This document shows positions 1-9,100 of a DNA stretch of 48,906 bases, piece after piece. The DNA comes from Pelagibius sp. (lineage in GTDB: Bacteria > Pseudomonadota > Alphaproteobacteria > Kiloniellales > Kiloniellaceae): the NCBI RefSeq assembly GCF_028281305.1, contig NZ_JANQKD010000109.1, forward strand, positions 1 to 48,906, written 5' to 3'. How positions within the stretch are numbered: position 1 is the stretch's first letter; every line of letters begins with the position of its first letter. The notes below the pieces were generated by a model, which was given only the letters and a program-made list of their open reading frames with translations, had not been told where the DNA came from and searched no databases. The position numbers and the translations under genes were made by a program.

Positions 1-846
1 GCTGTAGAAGGGGATCAGCAGCTCCGGCCGGTTCTCGGCGGCCAGCGCGCGGCCGGTCTGGGTCATCATCTCCGACACGCCGACGATGGAGGCCAGCACC
101 GTGGCCATGGTGAGGATGGCATAGAGGTTCATCCAGGGCGGCAGCATGCGCTTCACGCACTGCGGCAGGATGATCTCCCAGAGCGTCTGGCGCCGGGTGA
201 AGGCGAGGGACTCGGCGGCTTCCCATTGGCCGGAGGGCAGCGAGCGCACGGCGCCGCGCACGATCTCCGAGACGTTGGCCATGACCGGCAGGGCCAGGCC
301 GATGGTCGCCTTCACCCAGTCCGGGAAGGGGACGACGGCGAAGCCGAGGTCGAATTCGAAGGGCAGCAGGAACATGCAGAAGAACAGCAGCACCAGCCAG
401 GGCGCGTTGCGGAAGAACTGGGTCACCACCCAGGAGCCGCTGCGCACAGGCGCCATGAGGGAGATCTGCATGAGGCCGAGGGCGGCGCCGACGGCGGTGC
501 CGATGGCCATGGCGAGAAAAGAGATGGCGATGTTGAAAACGAAGCCTTCCAGCAGCACCGGCAGCCACTTGAGCAGCGCGCTGAGGGCGCTTTCCTTCTC
601 CGCCACGGCGCCCTGCGCCTCGGCGACGCCGGCGGAGAGCAGCAGGACGGCGAGCAGCCAGAGACCGTGGCGGGCGCGCAGGCGCGGCAGCGGGGCACCG
701 GCGGCGCGTTCCTTCTTCGCGAGGGCGGCCAGGCGTTCAGCGGCCGGCAGCAGCACCGGCAGGTCGGTGCCGCCCTGCAATACGGGGGTCCGGGGCGGCA
801 CGGGAGTCCGGGTCGACACGGAATTCTGCTTCGGTCGGGCCATCAT
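1..846 (-). CDS. Polar amino acid ABC transporter permease (second permease), 3' end cut by the window edge
   Basis: Translating the minus strand from 846 gives an open frame of 282 codons that runs off the left edge. After an unusually long Pro/Arg-rich N-terminal stretch of about 50 residues, hydrophobic segments follow, then the HisM/GlnP-type loop in which TQFFRNAPWLVLLFF is typical. The EAA loop coupling to the ATPase is present (QWEAAESLAFTRRQTLWEIILPQ). The start overlaps the stop of the upstream permease (ATGATG, with TGA at 845-843), so the two are translationally coupled; an ATG at 843 is equally possible. It should form the inner-membrane heterodimer with the 843-1586 product. The ATP-binding subunit is not in the window and may lie beyond the left edge. 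Substrate cannot be read from sequence; the nearby putA and amino acid dehydrogenase only suggest amino acids. Confidence 0.88.
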   Translation of the reverse strand, partial: MMARPKQNSVSTRTPVPPRTPVLQGGTDLPVLLPAAERLAALAKKERAAGAPLPRLRARHGLWLLAVLLLSAGVAEAQGAVAEKESALSALLKWLPVLLEGFVFNIAISFLAMAIGTAVGAALGLMQISLMAPVRSGSWVVTQFFRNAPWLVLLFFCMFLLPFEFDLGFAVVPFPDWVKATIGLALPVMANVSEIVRGAVRSLPSGQWEAAESLAFTRRQTLWEIILPQCVKRMLPPWMNLYAILTMATVLASIVGVSEMMTQTGRALAAENRPELLIPFYS

Positions 847-1586
847 CCGAACCCGGGCAGCCGCATCGCCCGCTCCCATCTGTGCATGAACCAGACCAGC
901 ACGCCCACCAGGAAGACATAGGCGACCAGCAGGAAGGTCATCATCTCCGGCACGTTCACCGAATCCGACCAGATCTGGTTGGCCATGTAGAGCATCTCCG
1001 GCACCGCGATGGCGTAGGCCAGCGTGGTGGTCTTCACCAGGTTCACCAGATTGTTGTTGAGGGCCGGCAGGCAGACGCGGAAGGCCAGCGGCAGGACGAT
1101 GTAGAGGTAGGTCTGCAGCCGGGTATAACCCAGCGCCTCCGCCGCCTCCTTGGTGGACTCCGGCACCGCCTCGACGCCGGAGCGGAAGATCTCCACGTTG
1201 AAGGCGCCGGCAAAGAACGACAGCGAGATCACCGCCCAGGCGAAGCTGTCGAGGATCGGTTCTTCCAGGCCGAAGCGGTTGGTGGTGGTCGGCAGGATCG
1301 AGCCGATGGCGAAGTAGAAGAAGTAGAGCTGCACCAGGGGCGGGGTGTTGCGGAAGAATTCGATATAGGCGGTGACGCCGCGGCGCACGAGGGCCGAGCG
1401 CGCGCCCTGGGCCCAGGCGCCGACGATGCCGATCACCACCGACAGCACGAGGCAGATCAGCGACAGCCAGACCGTCATGAAGAAGCCGTCGACCAGCCGG
1501 TTGCGGTCGAAGGAATCGTAGACGAAGGTCAGGTTGATCCCGGTGTCTTGGTAGAAGACCCGGAACCACTCGTAGACGGCTTCCAC
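843..1586 (-). CDS. Polar amino acid ABC transporter permease (first permease)
   Basis: This 247-aa inner-membrane protein belongs to the HisM/HisQ-GlnP permease family. Seen in sequence: several hydrophobic segments, the family motif EFFRNTPPLVQLYFFYFA around residue 77, and an EAA loop (STKEAAEALGYTRLQTYLYIVLPLAFR). The length is normal for the family. Translation appears to start at a GTG (1586-1584) behind a G-rich stretch. It lies 204 bases downstream of the binding-protein gene and overlaps the following permease by four bases, so the three form one operon. Known for the family: it builds half of the membrane channel through which the binding protein delivers amino acids. Confidence 0.92.
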   Translation of the reverse strand: MEAVYEWFRVFYQDTGINLTFVYDSFDRNRLVDGFFMTVWLSLICLVLSVVIGIVGAWAQGARSALVRRGVTAYIEFFRNTPPLVQLYFFYFAIGSILPTTTNRFGLEEPILDSFAWAVISLSFFAGAFNVEIFRSGVEAVPESTKEAAEALGYTRLQTYLYIVLPLAFRVCLPALNNNLVNLVKTTTLAYAIAVPEMLYMANQIWSDSVNVPEMMTFLLVAYVFLVGVLVWFMHRWERAMRLPGFG

Positions 1587-1726
1587 CTGGCCGCCACTCC
1601 CCTGCTTGTGGTGCTCCTCAGCGCAAGACTAGCGCATTCGATGGCGAGTCCGAAGCCCTCGCCCGGCCATTCCCCCTCACCCCGCTGCGCCTAGGCTCGA
1701 TCTTCGATCTCGCCAAGGCTTCTCTA

Positions 1727-1781
1727 CCCTCTCCCCGCCGGGGAGAGGGAGGGGCCCGCGTGAGCGGGAGGGTGAGGGGGC
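1727..1781. repeat. Short GC-rich intergenic palindrome (REP-like)
   Basis: Between the binding-protein and permease genes, a near-perfect hairpin has arms CCCTCTCCCCG and CGGGGAGAGGG (1727-1749). It is followed by a second G-rich inverted segment around CCCGCGTGAGCGGG (1755-1768). This arrangement resembles intergenic palindromes found in many alphaproteobacterial genomes. Its position inside a transporter operon, just 3' of the binding-protein gene, fits mRNA stabilisation or partial termination that would keep the binding protein in excess; that role is inferred. Confidence 0.6.
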
Positions 1782-1790
1782 TTCTGTTTC

Positions 1791-2660
1791 CTACCGCTCG
1801 ATCGACGGATTGAAGTCGCGGAAGGCGGCGTGCATCTTCTTGGCGAAGGGCGTCTGCTCCAGGCCGTACTTGGCCTCCAGCTCCAGGATGCGGCCGGACA
1901 TGTGCCAGTCTACGATCATGCCCGACATCATCTTGGCAAAGGCGTCCTCGCCCTTCTTCACCGCCAGGCCCCAGGGGGCGTCGTCGATGGTCGGCAGCGG
2001 CATCGTCCAGCCTTCCCAGTCGGCATCGCCGAGGCGCGAGACGATGAAGCTGTCGTCATAAACGAAAGCGACGCAGCGGTTCTGCTTCAGCGCCGTCAGC
2101 GCCTCGGCCGTGCCCTTGAAGGCGACGATGGTGGCGCCGAAGTCCTCGGAGGTCTTGCGGTTGTAGAAGGCGCCCTGGATGCCGCAGACCGGCGCGCCCT
2201 TCAGGTCCTCCCAGTTGGCGAAGTTGCCCTTGGTGAGGATGTTGGTGCCGGAGGAGTAGTAGTTCGGGTCGACGATCTGCACCACCTCGCGCCGGTCGTT
2301 ACGGTCGGTCATGGTGGCGATCATCAGGTCGATCTTGCCCTGCTCCAGGAACTGCATGCGGTTGGACGAAACCACCGGCACCAGCTCCAGCTCGACGCCC
2401 AGCACGTCGGCAACGTCCTGGGCCAGGTCGGGCTCGATCCCGACGATCTTGCCGCTGCTGTCGAGAAAGCCGTAGGGCGCGTAGTCCGCTTTCACCCCGA
2501 CGATCAGCTTCCCGCGTTCCTTCACCTCTGCGATGACGTCGGCAGAGGCCGGTCCCGCCCCTGTGCCGATCCCCGCCGCCAGCACCGCCACCGCGGCGGC
2601 GGCGGCCTGGGTCTTCATGCCCCGAGTCTTCATTTCCAGGGTCTTCATCCAACTTCCCAT
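1791..2660 (-). CDS. Amino acid ABC transporter periplasmic substrate-binding protein
   Basis: A 289-aa protein of the type 2 periplasmic binding family (SBP_bac_3). After an Ala-rich signal peptide with likely cleavage after GPASA, the mature part starts in typical fashion (ERGKLIVGVKADYAPYGFLD), and shows the family signature GIEPDLAQDVADVLGVELELVPV near residue 75-95. The N-terminus contains three near-identical Met-Lys-Thr starts (codons at 2648, 2633 and 2621), so the true start is uncertain; a GGGAAG stretch lies six bases upstream of the 2648 ATG. It is the first gene of the transporter operon and divergent from putA. In the periplasm it would capture an amino acid and deliver it to the two permeases downstream. 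The ligand is not deducible. Confidence 0.9.
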   Translation of the reverse strand: MGSWMKTLEMKTRGMKTQAAAAAVAVLAAGIGTGAGPASADVIAEVKERGKLIVGVKADYAPYGFLDSSGKIVGIEPDLAQDVADVLGVELELVPVVSSNRMQFLEQGKIDLMIATMTDRNDRREVVQIVDPNYYSSGTNILTKGNFANWEDLKGAPVCGIQGAFYNRKTSEDFGATIVAFKGTAEALTALKQNRCVAFVYDDSFIVSRLGDADWEGWTMPLPTIDDAPWGLAVKKGEDAFAKMMSGMIVDWHMSGRILELEAKYGLEQTPFAKKMHAAFRDFNPSIER

Positions 2661-2851
2661 CTGCTTCCCCTTTCTCTTTCGCGCGTGTTCGCGCGCAGAT
2701 CGTTCTTGCGACCGGACAGACTAGAGGGGCTTGGCGGGGCTGTCTACGGATCGCCACGGCTGCGTCGCTTCGCTTGACGCTGCCGGAAAAGGGGCGGACA
2801 GTCCCACAAACTCAGCTTGCAAAGCCACTGCCGACGAGGGAAGGCCGCCTC
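2661..2851. promoter_or_regulatory. Divergent control region between the ABC transporter operon and putA
   Basis: These 191 bases separate two oppositely oriented starts. A short dyad GCGCG-tgtt-CGCGC lies at 2681-2694, and a wider ATCTGC...GCAGAT pair (2660-2665, 2695-2700) surrounds it. Ahead of putA a clear ribosome binding site GAGGGAAGG (2836-2844) precedes the ATG at 2852. I could not pick a convincing -35/-10 pair. Because this PutA lacks the DNA-binding domain used for self-repression in enterobacteria, an external regulator acting here is likely, but that is inference. Confidence 0.4.
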
Positions 2852-5800
2852 ATGCTTGCCGAACAAGAGCCCGCCGTGCTCGACCCCCTGCGCCGCAACC
2901 TGCGCGCGCACCTCATGAAGGATGAGGCCACCGTGGTGAAGGCGCTGCTGGATGCGGCGGCCATGCCCCACGACGCGCAGGACCGCATCGCCGAGCAGGC
3001 GCGGCGGCTGGTGGCGGCGGTGCGCGGGGCGCGGCTGGGGCAGGGCGGGCTGGATGCCTTCCTCCATGAGTTCGAGCTCTCCAGCAAGGAGGGGGTGGTG
3101 CTGATGTGCCTGGCCGAGGCGCTGTTGCGCGTGCCGGATGCCGCCACCGTCGACAAGCTGATCAAGGACAAGATCGCCGAGGCCGACTGGCAGGGCCATC
3201 TGGGCCAGAGCGAATCCCTCTTCGTCAACGCCTCCACCTGGGCGCTGATGCTGACGGGCCGGGTCGTCAAGCTGGACGAGCACGACGCCCGCGACCTCGG
3301 CGGCACTCTGCGCCGCCTGGTGCAGAAGTCCGGCGAGCCGGTGATCCGCAGCGCTGTCACCCAGGCCATGCGCATCCTCGGGCGCCAGTTCGTCATGGGC
3401 CGCACCATCGAGGAGGCGCTGGAGCGCGCCCGCGCCCAGGAGAAGAAGGGCTACCGCTACTCCTACGACATGCTGGGCGAGGCGGCCTACACCATGGCTG
3501 ATGCGGGCCGCTACTTCCGCGCCTATGCCGATGCCATCGGCGCCATCGGCACGGCGGCAGCCGGGAGAGGGCCCATCGAGGCCCCGGGCATCTCCATCAA
3601 GCTCTCCGCCCTCCACCCGCGCTATGCCTTCGCCCAGCGGGAGCGGGCGCTGCGCGAACTGGTGCCGCAGCTGAAGGCGCTGGCCCGCGACGCCAAGGCC
3701 GCCGACGTCGGCCTGACGGTGGACGCGGAGGAGTCGGAGCGCCTGGACCTCTCCCTCGACATCATCGAGGCGGTCTCCGGCGACCCGGATCTCGCCGGCT
3801 GGGACGGTTTCGGGCTGGCGGTGCAGGCCTATCAGAAGCGCGGCCTGCCGCTGCTCGACTGGCTGGCCGACATGGCGCGGCGCCATAACCGGCGGCTCAT
3901 GGTGCGCCTGGTCAAGGGCGCCTACTGGGACAGCGAGGTGAAGCACGCCCAGGAGCTGGGCCACGAGGGCTACCCGGTCTTCACCCGCAAGGCCTCCACC
4001 GATCTCTCCTACCTCGCCTGCGCCAAGCGCCTGCTGGCGGAGCCCGACGCCTTCTATCCGCAGCTCGCCACCCACAACGCCCACTCCCTGGCCTGGGTGC
4101 TGGAGGCGGCGGGCAATCGTCAGGATTACGAGTTCCAGCGCCTTCACGGCATGGGCGAGGTGCTCTATGACGAGGTCGTCGGCCCCGACAAGCTGAACCA
4201 CCCCTGCCGCATCTATGCGCCGGTGGGCAGCCACGAGGACCTGCTGGCCTACCTGGTGCGCCGCCTGCTGGAGAACGGCGCCAACTCCTCCTTCGTCAAC
4301 CGCATCCAGGACGAGAAGCTGCCGGTGGACGCCATCGTCGCCGACCCTGCGGCGAAGCTGCGCGCCGCCGCCCAGATCCCGCACCCGAGCATTCCCCTGC
4401 CGGCCGACCTCTTCGGCGAGGAGCGCGCGGCGGCCGCGGGCATCGACCTCGACGACCCCCTCGCCGTGGCGGCGCTGCAGCGGGACATGGACAAAGCGGC
4501 GGAGGAGTCCTGGCACGCCGGTCCTCTTGTCGGCGGTGTCGAACAGATCAGCGGTGAAACGCACCGCGTCACCAACCCGGCAGACCGCGGCGAGACGGTG
4601 GGCGAGATCGCCTGGACCACGGCGGAGCAGGCCGAACAGGCCCTGGCCCGCGCCCAGCGCGCCGCCTTTGCCTGGAACGCCACCCCGGCGGCGGAGCGCG
4701 CCGCCTGCCTGGCGCGGGCCGCCGACATGATGGAAGCGGCGATGCCGCGGCTGATGGCCTTCTGCCGGCGCGAGGCGGGCAAGACCCTGCCCGACGGCGT
4801 GGCGGAGGTGCGCGAGGCGGTGGACTTCCTGCGCTACTATGGCGCCCGGGCCGCGGCGGAGTTCGCCCAGCCCCTGGCGCTGCCCGGGCCGACGGGGGAA
4901 CGCAACGAGATCTCGCTGCAGGGGCGCGGCGTCTTTCTCTGCATCTCGCCCTGGAACTTTCCGCTGGCGATCTTCACCGGACAGGTTTCCGCAGCGCTCG
5001 CCGCCGGCAACGCGGTGATCGCCAAACCGGCGGAACAGACCGGCCTGGTCGCGGCGGAGGCCGTGCGCATCCTGCACCGCGCCGGGGTGCCCGGCGACGT
5101 GCTGCACCTGCTGCCCGGCGACGGGCCGACGGTGGCAGCACCCCTGGTCAGCGATCCGCGCATCGCCGGCGTCGCCTTCACCGGCTCCACCGAGACGGCG
5201 CGCATCATCAACCAGGCCCTGGCAGCGCGGGAAGGGGCCATCGTGCCGCTGATCGCCGAGACCGGCGGACAGAACGCCATGCTGGTCGACTCCACCGCGC
5301 TGCCGGAGCAGGTGACCGAGGACGTTCTGACCTCGGCCTTTCAGTCGGCGGGCCAGCGCTGCTCGGCCCTGCGGGTGCTCTTCCTGCAGGAGGACGTGGC
5401 CGACAAGATGCTGACCATGCTGACCGGCGCCATGGAGGAACTGGTGGTGGGCGACCCCGGGCTGCTCTCCACCGACGTCGGCCCGGTGATCGACGAAGAG
5501 GCCAAGGCCGTGCTGGAGGCCCACAAGGCGCGCATGGCCCGCGACGCGAAGACGATCTACGAGGTTGCGATGCCGGCCGAAGCGGAGAAGGGCTGCTTCG
5601 TCACCCCCGCCGCCTACGAGATCGACGACATCGCCGTGCTGGAGCGGGAGGTTTTCGGGCCCATCCTCCACGTCGTGCGCTACCGCGCCGACCGCCTGGA
5701 CCAAGTGCTCGACGCCATCGCCGGGACCGGCTACGGCCTGACCCTGGGCGTGCACAGCCGCATCGACGCGACGGTGGAGCAGATCACCCGGCGCCTGCCG

Positions 5801-6010
5801 GTGGGCAACGCCTATGTGAACCGCAACATCATCGGCGCCGTGGTCGGCGTGCAGCCCTTCGGCGGCCAGGGGCTCTCGGGCACCGGCCCCAAAGCCGGCG
5901 GCCCGCGCTACCTGCACCGTTTCGCCACCGAGAAGACCCTTTCCGTGGACACCACGGCCGCCGGCGGCAACGCCTCCCTCATGTCGCTCCAAGAGGGGTT
6001 GTCGCGCTAG
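2852..6010 (+). CDS. putA: Bifunctional proline dehydrogenase / L-glutamate gamma-semialdehyde dehydrogenase PutA
   Basis: A 1052-aa enzyme that oxidises proline to pyrroline-5-carboxylate (FAD, membrane quinone as acceptor) and then to glutamate (NAD). The proline dehydrogenase barrel shows RLVKGAYWDSEVKHAQ, QLATHNAHSLAWVL and YEFQRLHGMGEVLYDEV. The aldehyde dehydrogenase half shows NAVIAKPAEQT, AFTGSTETARIINQ, the general-base motif AETGGQNAML and catalytic Cys837 in SAGQRCSALRV. The protein ends shortly after the LSVDTTAAGGNASL motif, so it has no extra C-terminal domain, and it lacks the N-terminal ribbon-helix-helix domain; this matches short bifunctional (type A) PutA. The start at 2852 is preferred over an in-frame ATG at 2774 because of the strong GAGGGAAGG site. 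It is divergent from the amino acid transporter operon. Confidence 0.96.
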   Translation: MLAEQEPAVLDPLRRNLRAHLMKDEATVVKALLDAAAMPHDAQDRIAEQARRLVAAVRGARLGQGGLDAFLHEFELSSKEGVVLMCLAEALLRVPDAATVDKLIKDKIAEADWQGHLGQSESLFVNASTWALMLTGRVVKLDEHDARDLGGTLRRLVQKSGEPVIRSAVTQAMRILGRQFVMGRTIEEALERARAQEKKGYRYSYDMLGEAAYTMADAGRYFRAYADAIGAIGTAAAGRGPIEAPGISIKLSALHPRYAFAQRERALRELVPQLKALARDAKAADVGLTVDAEESERLDLSLDIIEAVSGDPDLAGWDGFGLAVQAYQKRGLPLLDWLADMARRHNRRLMVRLVKGAYWDSEVKHAQELGHEGYPVFTRKASTDLSYLACAKRLLAEPDAFYPQLATHNAHSLAWVLEAAGNRQDYEFQRLHGMGEVLYDEVVGPDKLNHPCRIYAPVGSHEDLLAYLVRRLLENGANSSFVNRIQDEKLPVDAIVADPAAKLRAAAQIPHPSIPLPADLFGEERAAAAGIDLDDPLAVAALQRDMDKAAEESWHAGPLVGGVEQISGETHRVTNPADRGETVGEIAWTTAEQAEQALARAQRAAFAWNATPAAERAACLARAADMMEAAMPRLMAFCRREAGKTLPDGVAEVREAVDFLRYYGARAAAEFAQPLALPGPTGERNEISLQGRGVFLCISPWNFPLAIFTGQVSAALAAGNAVIAKPAEQTGLVAAEAVRILHRAGVPGDVLHLLPGDGPTVAAPLVSDPRIAGVAFTGSTETARIINQALAAREGAIVPLIAETGGQNAMLVDSTALPEQVTEDVLTSAFQSAGQRCSALRVLFLQEDVADKMLTMLTGAMEELVVGDPGLLSTDVGPVIDEEAKAVLEAHKARMARDAKTIYEVAMPAEAEKGCFVTPAAYEIDDIAVLEREVFGPILHVVRYRADRLDQVLDAIAGTGYGLTLGVHSRIDATVEQITRRLPVGNAYVNRNIIGAVVGVQPFGGQGLSGTGPKAGGPRYLHRFATEKTLSVDTTAAGGNASLMSLQEGLSR

Positions 6011-6039
6011 CGCGTTTCCAAGGGAAGGTATCGCGCGCG

Positions 6040-6149
6040 CCCATCCTTCGAGACGCGCACCTTCGGCGCGCTCCTCAGGATGAGGTCTGTGTGTTGAGGC
6101 ACTCTGGTCCTCATGCTGAGGAGCCCCGCAGGGGCGTCTCGAAGCATGG
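6040..6149. repeat. Alphaproteobacterial intergenic inverted repeat, possible bidirectional terminator
   Basis: Two long complementary arms face each other. The left arm begins CCCATCCTTCGAGACGCGCA (6040-6059) and ends CTCCTCAGGATGAGG (6071-6085). The right arm begins CCTCATGCTGAGGAGCC (6109-6125) and ends GCGTCTCGAAGCATGG (6134-6149). The arms are imperfect (for example CAGGATGAGG against CCTCATGCTG). The same sequence type (CCATCCTTCGAGACGC ... CTCCTCAGGATGAGG) occurs as dispersed intergenic repeats in many alphaproteobacteria, as I recall. Here it sits between the convergent putA and RTX genes, where its folded RNA could end transcription from either side. Confidence 0.75.
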
Positions 6150-6183
6150 AGCGGCCGCAAACCCCTGAAGCCTCGGCAGCCTC

Positions 6184-9100
6184 CTAAAGCGTACCCAGGC
6201 TCAGGTCATTCTGGTCCAGCGTACCGGTGATGTTCTCGACCGTCGCCAGCACCAGATCGAAGATGGCGTCGCCGTTGGTGTCGATGGAGACCGTGGCTTC
6301 GTCGCCGACCTGGACGACCTCGACCCGCCCGGCCCGGTCGGCGTCGGCAATGCCGCCGTCGAGGGTGTCCAGCAGGACATCGAGGTCGATGACATCGCTG
6401 GCCTCGGCGTCGAAGCCGTCGATCAGATCGCCGGCATCTACCGTATCGAGGTAGACGAAGACATCGCTGTCGGCCCCGCCGACCAGGGTGTCGGCGCCGC
6501 CCGCGCCTGCCAGGGTGTCGCTGCCCGCGCCGCCGGTCATGGAATCCGCGCCCGCCGTGCCGAGGAAGGCGTCGGCCTCCGCACCGCCCAGGAAGACGTT
6601 GCCGTCGTAGCTGCCGTCGGTGAAGGTCTGGGTCACCCCGTTCGTATTGCCGCCGCCCGTGTTGTCGAAGGTGTTGTCCTCGATGTCGGTGTTGGGGTCG
6701 CGGGCGCGCAGGGCGAAGTTGTAGGTCAGGCCGCTGAAGCTGTTGCCGGTGATGCTGGAATTCTCCGCATCGATGGTCACCAGGATGTTGCCGAAGAGAT
6801 CGCCGCTGATCTCCTTGGGGCCGCCGGCGGTACCGGTCACCTCGTTGTTCTCGAAGACGATGCCGGTCTTGCTTTCGCCGCTGATGTATACCAACGCACG
6901 GGGCACGTTATTCACCGTGAATTGGTCGCCGAAGCCGGCTTCCGCGACCGTCGCGCCGGTGAAGGTCTGGCCGGAGAAAATGTTGTCCGAAATCAGGAAA
7001 TCGGTGTTGGCAAAGCCGAACTCGGTCAGCAGACCCCCTTCGCCGTCGGCGCGGATGTCGTTGCCGACGATCTTGGCGTTGGCGTGGGCCTTCTGGAAAT
7101 AGATCGCGGCATGCTCGATGCCCGGCGTGGCGACGTCGTAGCCGATGATGGTGAAGCCCTGGCCCACGGCGCCGATCTCGACCCCGTCGGTGTCGTTGGT
7201 CACCATGATGGTGCCGAGATTGCCGCCGGCGGCCGAGCCCTGGATGATCGTTGAGTCGCGGCCCTCGGCGGAGATCAGGGTCACCGCCTTGTCGATGGTG
7301 ACGTTCTCATTGTAGGTGCCGGGGCCCACCAGGATGGTATCCCCCGGCGATGCGGCGTCTATGGCGGCCTGGATCGACTGGCCTTCCGCCACCAGCCAGA
7401 CGACCTCGCCGTCGCCGAGAAATTCCAGCTTCTCCACGTCGATCAGCTCGTCGGTACCGTCGGGCCCGTCGATCGTCACCACGCCGGGGCCGAAGGTGAC
7501 GCTGTAGTCCGCCAGGGTGCCGGAATAGACGCCGGTGTCGGTGCCGTCGCCGCCGTTCAGGGTATCGTTGTCGCCCTTGCCCTGAAGCCGGTCGTCGCCG
7601 CCCTCGCCCTTCAGTTCATCGGTGCCGTCGCCGCCGATCAGCGTGTTGGGCTCGTCCAAATCGCCCTGCAGTGCGGCCACCTGGCTGTAGTCCACGTCGG
7701 GGAAGGCGGAGAGGTCGATGTCGCCGGCGATGCCGTCGAAGTTGAAGGAGAGATTCCAGCCGCTTTCGCTGTCGACGTCGACGTTCTCCATGTCCAGGCC
7801 GTCGACGTCGTCGTAGTTGTAAAAGGCGATGCCGACCTTCTCGTAGGTGCCGTTGATCTCGACATCCTTGATGGTGACGGTGCCGAGGGAACCGGTGTCG
7901 CTGCGGAACTGAATGGCGTTTTCCGCGGCGAAGTTCGGATCGTAGCTGCTGCCGTCGATCGGCCGGTTGCCGCCGTCGATGGTGATGTTGCTGAGGGTAG
8001 CGTCGCCGTTGTACTGGAAGAACAGCAGATCGCCGTCGCCGCTGGAGGGGCTCGGCCGGCCGTTCTGCACGAAGCTGGAGTCGGCGACCAGCACGGCGCC
8101 CAGGGTAAGGCCGTTGACGATGCCCAGGCCGTTGCGCTCGTTGCCTTCGAAGTGGGTGTCGCGGATCTCAAGGCTGCCCAGGATGGTGCCGTCGACCTCG
8201 ATGCCGTAGTCGGCTGCCCCGATGATGCCCAGCCCCTTGAAGGAGACCGCGGCGTCGCTGCCCAGATCGCCGGCCAGGGTGAAGGCCGAGCCGCCGGGCG
8301 GTGCGATGATGGTCTCGTCCGGGCCCTTGCCGATGAAGTGCAGCGCCTTGTCGACCGTGACGGACTCGGTGAAGGTGCCCGCGCCGATGAAGATGATGTC
8401 GCCGGCCTGGGCGGCATCGACGGCGTCCTGGATGGACTGGCCCTCGGCCACCAGCCAGACCGTCTGGCCGTCGCCCTCGAAGACCAGCTTCTCGACGTTT
8501 TCCAGCGTGTCCTTGCCGTCGACGAAGCGGTACTTGCCGAGCCCGCGGACGGTGAAGCCGTCGTCGTTGCAGTCGATCTTGTAGTTCTCGAAGCTGCCGC
8601 GGTAGAGCGCCGTATCGAGGCCGCCGCCACCGTCCAGCTTGTCGTTGCCCTGGCCGCCGTCGAGGGTGTCGTCGCCCTCGCCGCCTTTCAGGGTGTCGCG
8701 CGAGAAGCCGCCCTTCAGCAGATCGTTGTCGGCGCCGCCGTCCAGATGGTCCCGCCCGAAGCCGCCGTCCAGGGTGTCGTTGCCGTCGTCGCCCTTGAGG
8801 GTATCCCTGCCGAAGCCGCCGATGGCCAGATCGTCGCCCTCGCCGCCGCTCAGCGAGTCGCGGCCGAAACCGCCGAGGAGGGTGTCGTTGCCGTCGCCGC
8901 CCTCCAAGGTGTCGTTGCCGAAACCGCCGATCAGCAGTCCGTTGACCGGCGTGCCGTTGTCCAGACTCCAGCCCTCCACGTCGTCGCGCCCGAAGGTGCC
9001 CGCGAAGATATAGTCGGCGTCACCGGGATCGAAGCTGTAGCTGGACGGCACACAGACTTTCTCGGCTGCCGCAGCAAAGCCGGGATCGCCCGGCTCGAAG

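Noticed and set aside
2744..6160. Very long open frame on the minus strand across putA
   Set aside because: It is a mirror of the GC-rich putA coding frame: its product is a His/Gly/Arg-rich sequence with no family-like motifs, while the plus strand has complete PutA domains.
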